Positions 18,437 through 27,845 of a stretch of 64,000 nucleotides of DNA are shown in pieces (the first letter of the stretch is position 1; every line of letters begins with the position of its first letter). The notes below the pieces were generated by a model that did not search any database, had not been told where the DNA came from, and saw nothing but the letters and a program-made list of their open reading frames with translations. The DNA is from Undibacterium umbellatum. GTDB lineage: Bacteria; Pseudomonadota; Gammaproteobacteria; Burkholderiales; Burkholderiaceae_D. The DNA is taken from contig NZ_JACOFX010000005.1 of assembly GCF_014284125.1 (NCBI RefSeq), forward strand, positions 62,001 through 126,000, in the 5' to 3' direction. Made by a program: the position numbers and the translations under genes.

Positions 18437-20071
18437 TTAGCGACGCATCATTTCAGGCGAGGCCAGGAACAAAGTGTTCCATTCCTGTGGCGTGCGTGTT
18501 TGATTCAAGACGGTCTGGGTAGCAGGGCTGAATTGTGTACTCCATTTTTTTACATAGGGCGATGCAGCCAGTGCAGGTGGCTGCGGCTTTTCTTGTGTGC
18601 CTGGCAATGTTGCGGGTGTAGTCTGCGCTGGCACGGAAGTTTGCATGCCTTGCATGGCTTGCGCAGCTTGTGGAGTTTGATTCTCCGCCCGAAACAGGGC
18701 CGGGTTGCCACCCGCAATTGACCGGGCAATATCAAAGCGCACCGTCATCTGACCAGAACTGGCCCATGAACTTTCATTGAGTGCATAACCATCCGGTGTC
18801 TGGCGACCATTCAATTGCTGGCCCATCATGTTCAGCCAGTTCAGCATGGGGCCGGTATTGACAATGGTATTGCCGTCATACGCCAGGCGTACCGAAGCCA
18901 GCATAAAGTGCAACGGATCTTTGAATTTTTTTCCCAGCGAAGCAATAAATTCCTGGCTATTAAACATGGTACGCAAAGTGGCTGCGATATCGCCATCGGT
19001 TTGCAGGAAACGCTGCGCCATTTTATCGGTCAGGTCTTTTGAGGGCGTATCAGAGACAAAAAAAGTCGCCAGCTTCTGGCTGACAAAACTGGCTGTAGCC
19101 GGTTGTCGGGACAGCAGTACCAGCACCTCATCGAGTTCGGCCATACCTCGGCCCTTGATGGTCTTGCCCAACACCAGCTTGTCACCAAAATCATGACGTT
19201 GCGGGTTGAATTCAAACAAGCCTTGCCTGAGATAAATTTTCTCCAGCTCAGGCTTCATGCGCGGCGCATCCTTGCTCAAATTAATGCCCACGCCGGTCAG
19301 CACCCTTGCCAGTTCCTGTACATCTTTCTGGCTATAGCCGCCATTCACCCCCATGGTATGTAATTCCATCAACTCACGCGCATAGTTCTCATTGATGCGG
19401 TTGGCTGCATTATGTTCATTATCCAGATACCTGAGCATGGCAGGGTGCGTCACAGTGGCACGCAGCAAGTCACGGAAATTGCCCAGGGCATATGGGCGTA
19501 TTGCGTGTTCTTCAAAATCTCCCAGCATGGCACGTACATTGGCTTTGCCATTATGGATATTGAAGTGATTCATCCAGAACCAGCTCATTTGCTCCTGCAA
19601 CTGATTCGGCGAATAAATGTCACGCAAAAGTGCGCGGGTAGACGCTTCCCTGGCCAGGCGTGTCAATTCTTGCTGATATTCCTTGCGTAGCGTGTCATCT
19701 GTGCCTTTTTGCTGCTCAGAGGCAAGGCGGCGAGCTTCAAGGTCACGCATGAGTTCAGGCAATGGCTGGCGCGAAATGGTCATCGCATCAATCTGGCTTT
19801 GTATCGCTGGTGGCAAGACGGTACTACGCGCGCGCAATTGCTGGTCCAGGTAGCGGTCTGGGCCAACGGCTTGCAAGACCTGCAGGCTGGAGGGATTGCT
19901 ACCCCAGGTCAAACGGTTCAGCAATTGCTCTGGCACTAGCGCAGCCTGTGCCAGCGTCTTGCCTGGCTGGCTGCTGTTATCTGCATGTTGCTGGGGTAGG
20001 TTGCTGCATGCTGCCAGCAAGACCAGCAGGCTGGCACCCAGCACTTGCTGCAGCTTGGATTGAATTTTCAT
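18437..20071 (-). CDS. DUF1800 family lipoprotein
   Basis: 544 residues from ATG 20071. Signal sequence with lipobox (VLLAACSNL), Cys near residue 22. DUF1800 motifs: LLNRLTWGSNPSSLQVLQAV, SWFWMNHFNIHNGKANV, YARELMELHTMGVNGGYSQ, VLTGVGINL and FNPQRHDFGDKLVLG. A low-complexity Gln/Ala/Pro-rich segment lies near the C-terminus. Expected to be anchored in the envelope; always adjacent to DUF1501, so a joint activity is likely but unproven. Confidence 0.9.
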   Translation of the reverse strand: MKIQSKLQQVLGASLLVLLAACSNLPQQHADNSSQPGKTLAQAALVPEQLLNRLTWGSNPSSLQVLQAVGPDRYLDQQLRARSTVLPPAIQSQIDAMTISRQPLPELMRDLEARRLASEQQKGTDDTLRKEYQQELTRLAREASTRALLRDIYSPNQLQEQMSWFWMNHFNIHNGKANVRAMLGDFEEHAIRPYALGNFRDLLRATVTHPAMLRYLDNEHNAANRINENYARELMELHTMGVNGGYSQKDVQELARVLTGVGINLSKDAPRMKPELEKIYLRQGLFEFNPQRHDFGDKLVLGKTIKGRGMAELDEVLVLLSRQPATASFVSQKLATFFVSDTPSKDLTDKMAQRFLQTDGDIAATLRTMFNSQEFIASLGKKFKDPLHFMLASVRLAYDGNTIVNTGPMLNWLNMMGQQLNGRQTPDGYALNESSWASSGQMTVRFDIARSIAGGNPALFRAENQTPQAAQAMQGMQTSVPAQTTPATLPGTQEKPQPPALAASPYVKKWSTQFSPATQTVLNQTRTPQEWNTLFLASPEMMRR

Positions 20072-20222
20072 GCTCGCCCTCACTTGTGTATCTGTCTAGA
20101 AGGTTTCTGACAGTGGATTGTGATAGCAAGTTTAGGCTTATTTTGCGAAATTTTCGTAACGTGCTGTAACAGTGAGGAAAAACTATGTAACTGCTTCCAA
20201 GCTAAAAAAACAGCAAGTGTCT

Positions 20223-21746
20223 TCACTGGTCTCTGAGCGCCCGCCTGTACTGTATGGCTTCCGCCACGTGTGGCGTCGCTATGTGTGCTGAACCAGCCAG
20301 GTCAGCTATGGTACGGGCGACTTTTAATACGCGATGGTAGGCACGGGCTGACCAGTTGAGCTTGTTCATGGCATTGCGCAAGAGCAGCCCTGCCTGTTCA
20401 TCCGGTTTGCAGTGCAGATCAATTTCAGTCGTGGACAAGAGATTGTTCGCCTTGCCCTGACGCTGCTGTTGCCGCTCAAAGGCAGCTTCTACTCGCGCAT
20501 GGATAGCGGTGCTGCGTTCACCATCGGCCTGCTTGAGCAAATCGGTATGTGGCAAGGCCCCCACCTGTATCTGCATGTCTATGCGGTCCAGCAAAGGGCC
20601 GGATATCTTGTCCTGATAGCGGGCGATAATGTCTGGTGTGCAGCGGCATTTGCCATTGGAGTGACCAAAATAGCCGCAAGGACAGGGATTCATCGCAGCA
20701 ATTAGCTGGAAGCGCGCCGGGAAATCAGCCTGCCTTGCCGCCCGTGAGATGGTAATGTGACCCGATTCCAGCGGTTCACGTAACACCTCCAGAACTTTGC
20801 GGTCAAATTCTGGCAATTCGTCGAGGAACAGGACACCTCTATGTGCCAGGGAAATTTCGCCTGGCCTTGGCGTGCCTCCACCACCCACCAGAGCCACCGC
20901 AGAAGCTGTGTGATGAGGTGAGCGGTAAGGTCGTAGCTTCCACTTCTCTATGGAAAAGCCGGAAGTAAGTGATTGTACGGCTGCTGATTCCAGTGCTTCC
21001 TGGTCGGTCATGGTGGGCAAAATGCCAGGGAAGCGGGCGGCCAGCATGGATTTTCCGGTACCTGGAGGCCCGATTAATATCACGGAATGCGAGCCTGCCG
21101 CTGCCACTTCCAGTGCGCGTTTGGCCTGGATCTGGCCTTTGACTTCGGCAAAGTCAGCATAATGCGGACGGGCCGCTTGCGATGCTGGCTTGTGGCGCAC
21201 CAGTTTTTGTTCAGCATCTACGCCAGCGAAGTGGGCACATACTTGTAACAGCGAATCTGCCGGATAAATGGCGGCCTCGCTGACCAGGGCAGCTTCATCG
21301 GCATTGGCTCGCGGCAAGATGAAGGCAGGTTCCTGTTGTGAATGCTGCTGGCTTTTGCAAATTGCAAAAGTCATGGCCAGGGCACCGCGTATCGGGCGCA
21401 ATTCGCCAGACAGTGACAATTCACCGGCAAATTCATACTGCTCAAGCGCATCTGCCGGTATTTGCCCGGATGCCGCCAAAATGCCCAGGGCGATAGGTAA
21501 ATCAAAGCGGCCAGATTCCTTGGGCAAATCAGCCGGGGCCAGATTCACGGTAATGCGCTTGGCCGGGAATTCAAACCTGGCATTTTGCAAGGCAGCCCTG
21601 ACCCTGTCCTTGGATTCCTTGACCTCGGTTTCAGGAAGTCCAACGATAGTGAAAGCGGGCAGGCCATTTGCCAGATGCACTTCCACCGTGACCTGCGGTG
21701 CATCCATGCCATTCAAGGCGCGGCTTTTGAGGACGGCTAATGACAT
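20223..21746 (-). CDS. comM: YifB/ComM family Mg-chelatase-like AAA+ ATPase
   Basis: 507 residues. ChlI-type Lon-like N-terminal domain (residues 1-190; VEVHLANGLPAFTIVGLPE), Walker A LIGPPGTGKSMLAARFPGIL, Walker B VLFLDELPEF, and a sensor segment with AAMNPCPCGYFGHSNGKCRC holding four cysteines. ComM is a hexameric helicase that promotes branch migration during natural transformation in Vibrio; the same role is inferred here. Downstream of ubiK by 9 bases, a linkage seen in many betaproteobacteria. Confidence 0.92.
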   Translation of the reverse strand: MSLAVLKSRALNGMDAPQVTVEVHLANGLPAFTIVGLPETEVKESKDRVRAALQNARFEFPAKRITVNLAPADLPKESGRFDLPIALGILAASGQIPADALEQYEFAGELSLSGELRPIRGALAMTFAICKSQQHSQQEPAFILPRANADEAALVSEAAIYPADSLLQVCAHFAGVDAEQKLVRHKPASQAARPHYADFAEVKGQIQAKRALEVAAAGSHSVILIGPPGTGKSMLAARFPGILPTMTDQEALESAAVQSLTSGFSIEKWKLRPYRSPHHTASAVALVGGGGTPRPGEISLAHRGVLFLDELPEFDRKVLEVLREPLESGHITISRAARQADFPARFQLIAAMNPCPCGYFGHSNGKCRCTPDIIARYQDKISGPLLDRIDMQIQVGALPHTDLLKQADGERSTAIHARVEAAFERQQQRQGKANNLLSTTEIDLHCKPDEQAGLLLRNAMNKLNWSARAYHRVLKVARTIADLAGSAHIATPHVAEAIQYRRALRDQ

Positions 21747-21755
21747 GCGTACTAC

Positions 21756-21998
21756 TTAAGCGTCTTTTTGCGGTGCTTCCAGAGCGGCTACCCTGGCTTC
21801 CAGGGCTTCCAGTTTGGCGCGGGTCTTGGCCAGGACTTGTGCTTGTATATCAAATTCTTCGCGCGTTACCAGGTCCAGCTTGGAAAAGCCCTGGCTCATC
21901 ATGGCTTTGACATTTTTTTCGATATCTTTGGCGGGTGAGTTTTCCAGTGCCTGGCTGATTTTGACTTGCATGTCATTAAAGAAATTTTGCTTATCCAT
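21756..21998 (-). CDS. ubiK: Ubiquinone biosynthesis accessory factor UbiK (BMFP family)
   Basis: 80 residues: an N-terminal amphipathic helix (FFNDMQVKISQALENSPAKD) and a C-terminal coiled coil with heptads (TREEFDIQAQVLAKTRAKLEALEARVAALEA split over residues 43-75). This matches the UbiK/YqiC membrane-fusogenic family, which helps assemble the ubiquinone biosynthesis complex with UbiJ. Ribosome site AGAGGATA. Its promoter region contains the NtrC-like palindrome at 22020-22036. Confidence 0.88.
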   Translation of the reverse strand: MDKQNFFNDMQVKISQALENSPAKDIEKNVKAMMSQGFSKLDLVTREEFDIQAQVLAKTRAKLEALEARVAALEAPQKDA

Positions 21999-22019
21999 AT
22001 TTATCCTCTATTTTGTAGT

Positions 22020-22036
22020 TGCACGCTTATGGTGCA
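22020..22036. promoter_or_regulatory. NtrC-type enhancer site 1
   Basis: TGCACGCTTATGGTGCA matches the enterobacterial NtrC palindrome TGCACY-N5-GGTGCA except at the sixth base (G for Y), so both half-sites are nearly perfect. It lies about 245 bases upstream of a sigma54 promoter and also 22 bases before ubiK. Confidence 0.75.
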
Positions 22037-22074
22037 AATTAGGTTCTGCCACTTATTTGTGCAAAATCTGATAC

Positions 22075-22091
22075 TGCTCTTTATTGGTGCG
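22075..22091. promoter_or_regulatory. NtrC-type enhancer site 2, weaker
   Basis: TGCTCTTTATTGGTGCG keeps the 17-base geometry with two mismatches. Its centre is 55 bases from site 1, about five helical turns, so two NtrC dimers would lie on the same face of the DNA. Confidence 0.6.
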
Positions 22092-22275
22092 CAAACTTGA
22101 TTATTCGCTTGCAATTTTACCTATGGAGCAATGATAGCGCATCTTACCCAGGCAGCCACTGGTATTGCGCTGCAATATTAATACTGGGCCGTAGCCTTAG
22201 CTTGTCTGACTGTATGCGTATGTATACAGCGATCTACGACAGCTTATACCAGGTTAAATGAATAGATGTTCATGG

Positions 22276-22292
22276 TTGGCACGACTCCTGCT
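22276..22292 (+). promoter_or_regulatory. Sigma54 promoter for torF porin-glnK-amtB
   Basis: TTGGCACGACTCCTGCT fits TTGGCACG-N4-TTGCW with one change in the -12 box. The GG (22278-22279) and GC (22290-22291) pairs have the required 12-base offset. Transcription should start near 22303, giving a leader of about 124 bases. Confidence 0.8.
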
Positions 22293-22426
22293 AACAGGTA
22301 AGGGAAAGAAGAATTTAAGTGTCCTTCAGATGTAATTCATGACCTTAAGAAGTCACTGATGCGCAAAAAGTGGATGCTGTCCCGGTTTCAATCAAATCAA
22401 ATCTTAATTCAATAGGGGGAAGCGCA

Positions 22427-23173
22427 ATGAAAAAATTAGTAATCGCCGCTGCTGTAGCCACAACATTCCTGAGTGGTTTTGTCCACGCAGCAGATGCCAA
22501 GCCAGACAATGAAGTCAGCTTCAATATTGGCGCCGTCAGTGAATACCGTTATCGCGCCATTTCACAATCGCGCCTTGATCCGGCTTTGCAGGGTGGTGCT
22601 GACTACGTGCATAACCCTAGCGGCTTCTACGCTGGAACCTGGCTCTCCACGATCAAGTGGACCAAGGATGCCGGTGGTAGCGGAGATATTGAATGGGATA
22701 TCTATGCCGGAAAAAAAGGCGAGATCGTCAAGGATGTTTCGTATGACGTTGGTGTATTGACCTATGTTTATCCATCCAATGGCTTGAACAAGGTACCAGG
22801 TTTTGCGGATGCCAACACCACAGAAATCTATGGTCAGGTAGGCATGGGACCTTTCTATGCCAAGTATTCGCATTCTGTGACTAATCTGTTCGGCTTTGTC
22901 GATAGTAAAAATAGCGGCTATCTGGATCTGGGCGCGAATGTGGAACTGCCAGACGGTTATAACCTGGCGTTGCATGTAGGCCGCCAGACCGTCAAGAACA
23001 ATGGTGCCTATTCTTATTCCGACTGGAAAATCGGTGTGACCAAAGAATTCTTTGGCGTCAATTTTGGCCTTGCAGCCCTGGGCACCAATGCCGAGAGCAA
23101 ACTGTATGTGACACCGAGCGGCAAATTCACTGGCAAGACGACTTTGCTGCTGTCTGCAGTTAAAACATTTTAA
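22427..23173 (+). CDS. TorF family putative porin
   Basis: 248 residues from ATG 22427 behind GGGGGAAGCGCA. Signal peptide MKKLVIAAAVATTFLSGFVH-AADA. The mature part begins with strands EVSFNIGAVSEYRYRAISQS and ends in a beta-strand with terminal Phe (LLLSAVKTF), as expected for an outer-membrane barrel. This fits the TorF/Gcw_chp family, often found beside glnK-amtB in betaproteobacteria. It probably admits nitrogenous solutes such as ammonium or urea under nitrogen limitation; that is inference from the operon and its sigma54/NtrC-type promoter. Confidence 0.88.
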   Translation: MKKLVIAAAVATTFLSGFVHAADAKPDNEVSFNIGAVSEYRYRAISQSRLDPALQGGADYVHNPSGFYAGTWLSTIKWTKDAGGSGDIEWDIYAGKKGEIVKDVSYDVGVLTYVYPSNGLNKVPGFADANTTEIYGQVGMGPFYAKYSHSVTNLFGFVDSKNSGYLDLGANVELPDGYNLALHVGRQTVKNNGAYSYSDWKIGVTKEFFGVNFGLAALGTNAESKLYVTPSGKFTGKTTLLLSAVKTF

Positions 23174-23527
<354 letters not shown>

Positions 23528-23547
23528 TAGCCTACCAGGGAGTTCAC

Positions 23548-25113
23548 ATGAAAAAACTGTTGAAGAACATACTGGCAGGGGCGGCCTTGATGGTCACTGT
23601 TGGTTTTACCTCTGTGGCATCAGCCCAGGACGCGTCAGCCAAAGCTGAGCCTGTGGCAGCCTCGGCCGCAGTGGCGACTGCATCCGCACCAGCGGCTGCT
23701 GTAGCGGTAGTCACCCCGGCATCTGCTCCAGCCGCAGCAGCAGAACCTGCTGCTGCCAGTGCCGCAGCGCCAGCACCGGCACCTACACCCAATAAAGGCG
23801 ACACCGCCTGGATGATGGTTGCCACCTTGCTGGTTATCTTGATGACCATACCTGGCCTGGCCTTGTTCTATGGTGGTCTGGTGCGCTCCAAAAACATGCT
23901 GTCGATACTCATGCAAGTCTTCATGATCTTTGCCGTGATTATTGTATTGTGGTGTATCTATGGTTACTCGCTGGCCTTTACTGAAGGCAGCAAGTTCATC
24001 GGTTCGTTTGACCGCATGTTCCTGAATGGTATCTGGGATCCGGCCAAGGCCAGTTTCAGTGTGGCAGCAACCTTCAGCAAAGGCGTGGTGATTCCTGAGT
24101 TTATCTACGTGGCCTTCCAGGCGACATTTGCAGCCATCACTTGCGGCCTGATTATCGGCGCATTTGCAGAACGTGCCAAGTTCACTGCCGTACTCTTGTT
24201 TGTAGTTCTGTGGTTCACTTTCAGCTACCTGCCTGTTGCTCATATGGTCTGGTTCTGGACTGGTCCTGATGCGATCAAGGATGCAGCAACGCTGGCAACC
24301 GAGTCTGCCAAGGCTGGTTTCCTGTTCCAAAAAGGCGCGCTCGACTTCGCTGGTGGTACTGTCGTACACATCAATGCAGCGGTGGCTGGCCTGGTGGGTG
24401 CTTACCTGATCGGCAAACGCGTGGGCTACGGTAAAGAATCCATGGCACCGCACTCCCTGACGATGACGATGATAGGTGCGTCCCTGTTGTGGGTGGGCTG
24501 GTTTGGTTTCAATGCCGGTTCTGCTCTGGAAGCAGGTGATATTGCCGCACTGGCCTTCATCAATACATTGCTGGCAACGGCGGCAGCTACTGTGTCATGG
24601 GTATTTGGTGAGTGGATGTCGAAAGGCAAACCTTCCATGTTGGGTGGTGCATCCGGTGCGGTAGCTGGTCTGGTAGCAATTACTCCTGCTTGCGGCTTCG
24701 TCGGCCCCATGGGCGCCCTGATCATCGGCTTGCTGGCAGGTATCATCTGCCTGTGGGGTGTGAATGGCCTCAAGCGTTTGCTGGGGGCGGATGATTCCCT
24801 CGACGTCTTCGGTGTGCATGGCGTGGGCGGTATCCTCGGTGCCTTGTTGACAGGTGTATTTGCTGCACCATCCCTTGGTGGTCAGGGTATATTCGACTAC
24901 GTCACCAACAAAATGTCGGCTGATCCCTACGACATTTTCGGCCAGGTCATGACGCAGGCAACAGCGGTAGGCACAACCATCATCTGGTCAGGCGTGGTGT
25001 CCTTCGTGGCATACAAGTTGGTTGATCTGGTGGTAGGTCTGCGTGTGCCGGAAGATGAAGAACGTGAAGGTCTGGACATCACCAGCCATGGTGAGTCTGC
25101 TTACCACTCTTGA
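23548..25113 (+). CDS. amtB: Ammonium transporter AmtB
   Basis: 521 residues, longer than the usual 400-430 because a cleavable signal peptide (ending VASAQDA) is followed by an Ala/Pro-rich periplasmic tail of about 50 residues. Amt motifs are clear: MTIPGLALFYGGLVRSKNML, VHINAAVAGLVGAYLIGKR (first pore His), VFGVHGVGGILGALLTGVF (second pore His) and WFGFNAGSA. Eleven membrane helices are expected. The transporter works with GlnK. A strong terminator follows at 25245. Confidence 0.95.
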   Translation: MKKLLKNILAGAALMVTVGFTSVASAQDASAKAEPVAASAAVATASAPAAAVAVVTPASAPAAAAEPAAASAAAPAPAPTPNKGDTAWMMVATLLVILMTIPGLALFYGGLVRSKNMLSILMQVFMIFAVIIVLWCIYGYSLAFTEGSKFIGSFDRMFLNGIWDPAKASFSVAATFSKGVVIPEFIYVAFQATFAAITCGLIIGAFAERAKFTAVLLFVVLWFTFSYLPVAHMVWFWTGPDAIKDAATLATESAKAGFLFQKGALDFAGGTVVHINAAVAGLVGAYLIGKRVGYGKESMAPHSLTMTMIGASLLWVGWFGFNAGSALEAGDIAALAFINTLLATAAATVSWVFGEWMSKGKPSMLGGASGAVAGLVAITPACGFVGPMGALIIGLLAGIICLWGVNGLKRLLGADDSLDVFGVHGVGGILGALLTGVFAAPSLGGQGIFDYVTNKMSADPYDIFGQVMTQATAVGTTIIWSGVVSFVAYKLVDLVVGLRVPEDEEREGLDITSHGESAYHS

Positions 25114-25244
25114 TTCGATTCTTGATTCGATTCATGATGGTGTTTGAAAGTTTTTGCCCGGCTTTTCATTGAGGCCGGGGCAGTAAGAGTATCCAAAGGA
25201 GTACCGTCAGTACCGTAATCAGAGCTTGCGGTCCTGAACTTGAC

Positions 25245-25279
25245 AGGCTGTTTTGCATTGCGCAAAACAGCCTTTTTTT
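25245..25279 (+). terminator. Rho-independent terminator after amtB
   Basis: AGGCTGTTTTGC pairs perfectly with GCAAAACAGCCT across a five-base loop, followed by seven T residues. This closes the torF porin-glnK-amtB transcript. Confidence 0.9.
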
Positions 25280-25304
25280 ATCCCGTTGCATCTTTAATGC
25301 AGAG

Positions 25305-25344
25305 GCAAAGATTTACGCCACCCGCAGGTGGCGTAAATCTTTGC
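25305..25344. repeat. Perfect 18-bp inverted repeat between convergent genes
   Basis: GCAAAGATTTACGCCACC (25305-25322) and its exact complement (25327-25344) flank a CGCA tetraloop. No T-run follows on either strand, so it is not a classical terminator, although it sits 22 bases past the stop of the minus-strand TPR gene and could cap its mRNA. Confidence 0.8.
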
Positions 25345-25365
25345 ACTGATGAGCTATCAGCCAGT

Positions 25366-26643
25366 TTATTTTGCCGCAGGTGCGAATTTATCAGCAGGGA
25401 CCAGCAACCACAAACGCGCCAGGTCAGCAGAACCATCACGGCCTTGTACTGATTTCAGGGTTTCAACGGCTTTGTCGCGCTTGCCCGCTTTCAGGTACGC
25501 CATGCCCAGATGCAGTTTTGCTTCATCTGGGGATTTCAAGCCACCTTTTGCGATACCTTGTTCCAGTAAGGCCAAGCCCTTGTCGTACTGGCCGTTGATC
25601 ACATAGTTGTAACCAATGTTGACCATACCGATACCAGTCTTGGCATTTTTTGCGGCTGCTTCGCCTGCATCCAGATTCTTGACGTCATCAGCTGCCTGCT
25701 TATTGACGCGATCGCGCAATTGCTTGTGTTTGGTGGCTTCCTTGCCGGCACCCAGCAGGTTTGCAGCATAACCTGCATCAATTGCGGTTTTGGCTTCGAC
25801 TGGCAAGCCTGACAACAAGGCCAGTTCTGCCATATCGACAAACTGAGCGCCATCTTCAAATTTGTCAGTGACGATCAGCAGGCGATAGTAGTCCAGCAGC
25901 AAGCGATCAGAAAAACCGGGCTTCTTGGTGACGCGATACAGCAGGTCAGCCCAGAATTCTGGTTTTGGGTAATGTGCCACCATGCGTTCCAGTGCCACTG
26001 TATAACCATCCCAGTCTTTCAGTTGTTGATAGCTGCTGGTCAGTAAGCGCAAATTCTCTTCTGTAGACTTGCGCTGAGCTTTCTCATCTTCTGCAACTTG
26101 CGCATTCAATACCTTGATGGTATTGGCGTAATCGTTTTCCAGGTAATAGGTGCGGGCGACCAGATTGGTCATGCCTGGATTGCCTGGGTCTTTCGCCAGT
26201 TTGCGGTTCGCCCATTCACGTGACTGTGCATACTTCTTTTCATTGAACAAAGTACCGGCAACTGCTTCCATGAAATGCTGTTTTTCGGACTCTTTCAAGA
26301 ATTCTGTGGCAATCATGGCATCCATTGCCTTGACCATCATGGCAGAGTCATTGGTACTGGAACCAATGACTGCACGTATGCGATTCAGTGCAAAATTTTC
26401 AAAAGGAGTTTTTTTCTCCATTGCTTCCAGAACGACCAGCTTTTCCAGTGCCTGTGAAAATTGCTTGGCAGTCACCAACTCCATGACTTCATTGATTGGC
26501 TTGCCCATTTCTGCGCGTACAGTTGGCTGCTTTGCAGGATCAGCCGCTTCTTGTGCCAGAGCGGTATTCACAGTCACGGGAGAGAAGCCAGATCCAAGTG
26601 CTGCCATCAGCATGGCGGCGAACAGGTAAGAAGTTTTTTTCAT
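25366..26643 (-). CDS. Exported tetratricopeptide-repeat protein
   Basis: 425 residues with a signal peptide ending TALAQEA. Several TPR-like helix pairs are visible: AKQFSQALEKLVVLEAMEKK, EKKYAQSREWANRKLAKDPG, ENDYANTIKVLNAQVAED, NGQYDKGLALLEQGIAKGG and PDEAKLHLGMAYLKAGKRDK. The protein should be periplasmic and may scaffold other envelope proteins. No enzymatic motif. The gene has its own promoter (26684-26712). Function unknown. Confidence 0.85.
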   Translation of the reverse strand: MKKTSYLFAAMLMAALGSGFSPVTVNTALAQEAADPAKQPTVRAEMGKPINEVMELVTAKQFSQALEKLVVLEAMEKKTPFENFALNRIRAVIGSSTNDSAMMVKAMDAMIATEFLKESEKQHFMEAVAGTLFNEKKYAQSREWANRKLAKDPGNPGMTNLVARTYYLENDYANTIKVLNAQVAEDEKAQRKSTEENLRLLTSSYQQLKDWDGYTVALERMVAHYPKPEFWADLLYRVTKKPGFSDRLLLDYYRLLIVTDKFEDGAQFVDMAELALLSGLPVEAKTAIDAGYAANLLGAGKEATKHKQLRDRVNKQAADDVKNLDAGEAAAKNAKTGIGMVNIGYNYVINGQYDKGLALLEQGIAKGGLKSPDEAKLHLGMAYLKAGKRDKAVETLKSVQGRDGSADLARLWLLVPADKFAPAAK

Positions 26644-26683
26644 GAATGGTCCAGGTAAAAAATGAAAATTGTCGTGTTGATAT

Positions 26684-26712
26684 TAAATATGCAACAGGCG
26701 TCAATATGTCAA
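26684..26712 (-). promoter_or_regulatory. Sigma70-type promoter of the TPR gene
   Basis: On the minus strand TTGACA (26712-26707), a 17-base spacer and TATTTA (26689-26684). The leader is about 35 bases. Confidence 0.65.
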
Positions 26713-26862
26713 CAACAAATCAACAACACAAAAGAGCAGCATGATTAATGGGGAGCTGGTAATTCTTCCCCATGCCCTGTCCAAGCAAGATAGCCTTGGT
26801 CTTTCCGTGCCAGCTTTGTTCACATTGTGGAATCCGGCATTATAGCCGAGCTGGTAACAGCA

Positions 26863-27462
26863 TTACCATTTGCATCCAGTATCCACAACGGTGCTGACTG
26901 CCAATGGGATGACAGCCAGCAAACCTATGCCGGAATACGCCTTGAGGCATTCCTTCTTTTCTGCTCTTTTCGTGCCTTCAGCAAGGCGCTTTTCCAGGCT
27001 CTCAGCCTGTCGGTGGCTGGCCTGTATTTGTTCGATTTCTGTGGGTTTGCGCTGTTTTTCTATCGCCAGGGCAGAGCTACGCAAAGCGTCCAGGTCCAGC
27101 CCTTGCCTGGCGACTGGTTGTTCACTGATTGTTGGTGGCGCCGGCGGGCTGATCACATCTGCTGTCGCAGGCGGCTGTACTGACATTGCCGTGGTCGTGC
27201 GCTGACGCTTGCTCACCGTGTTTGGCAGTGCGCGTTCAGGCTTCACCTGCGGCGGGGCAGTTGGCTGGGTTTCAAGAACTGGCGGTGGCGGCACTATCTG
27301 TAAAAATTGCAGATAATGCACCACAGGATTATCACTTGCATGACGTGGAATACCGTTTTGCTGGTGCAATAATTGCCAGAAAAGAATATGAGCAACAATA
27401 ACCAACATGATCGCCAAGAGCGGGCGACCTGGTTTGTTAGCCGGTGTCAGTGAAAAGTGCAT
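26863..27462 (-). CDS. Membrane-anchored proline-rich protein of unknown function
   Basis: 199 residues. A single N-terminal membrane helix (LLAIMLVIVAHILFWQLL, about 15-32) is followed by a Pro-rich linker (PPPPVLETQPTAPPQ; SPPAPP) and a charged helical segment (SHRQAESLEKRLAEGTKRAEKKE), ending in a short hydrophobic tail with two cysteines (KKECLKAY and DTGCKW). The layout resembles TonB-like or energy-transducer N-termini, but the TonB C-terminal domain is absent. No family recognised; a periplasm-spanning structural role is a guess. Confidence 0.65.
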   Translation of the reverse strand: MHFSLTPANKPGRPLLAIMLVIVAHILFWQLLHQQNGIPRHASDNPVVHYLQFLQIVPPPPVLETQPTAPPQVKPERALPNTVSKRQRTTTAMSVQPPATADVISPPAPPTISEQPVARQGLDLDALRSSALAIEKQRKPTEIEQIQASHRQAESLEKRLAEGTKRAEKKECLKAYSGIGLLAVIPLAVSTVVDTGCKW

Positions 27463-27551
27463 CTTGGCTTTCCAAAGCGAAATCTCTGGTTCTGACCAAT
27501 GGGGCTTGTGAAAAGTTCAAGGGCGTTGAGGAAGCTCGCTTGCTCCTTATG

Positions 27552-27845
27552 CTACCGTTCCTGTACCAGTATCCAGGGCTTGACGACTACGGTCCAGTGC
27601 TGCGCGTCCTGTTCCAGCCAGGCCTGGGCTTGTTCATCGCTGACCTTGGCCAGGTAACCTTCTCCAAGCAAGGCAGCAATTTCATCTGCATGATCTTGCG
27701 CCATCAGTAAGGCCACCTCCACCAGATCCAGCCCTGGCTGGACCACCAGTACTGCACCGCTGGCAAAGTGGCGCAATAATTCACTCCATGGGTAAGCCGC
27801 CGTCTCCAGATTGATCCTGGTGCGCAAAATATCGGTATTGGACAT
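27552..27845 (-). CDS. DUF2288 family protein
   Basis: 97 residues from ATG 27845 (MSNTDILRTRINLETAAYPW). LRHFASGAVLVVQPGLDLVEVA and AQAWLEQDAQHWTVVVKPWILVQ match DUF2288, small cytoplasmic proteins of unknown function common in beta- and gammaproteobacteria. A 20-residue in-frame upstream extension lacks similarity and is excluded. Confidence 0.8.
   Translation of the reverse strand: MSNTDILRTRINLETAAYPWSELLRHFASGAVLVVQPGLDLVEVALLMAQDHADEIAALLGEGYLAKVSDEQAQAWLEQDAQHWTVVVKPWILVQER

Noticed and set aside
23635-24453. A 272-codon minus-strand frame opposite amtB
   Set aside because: Cys/His-rich artefact of the Ala-rich and transmembrane codons of amtB.
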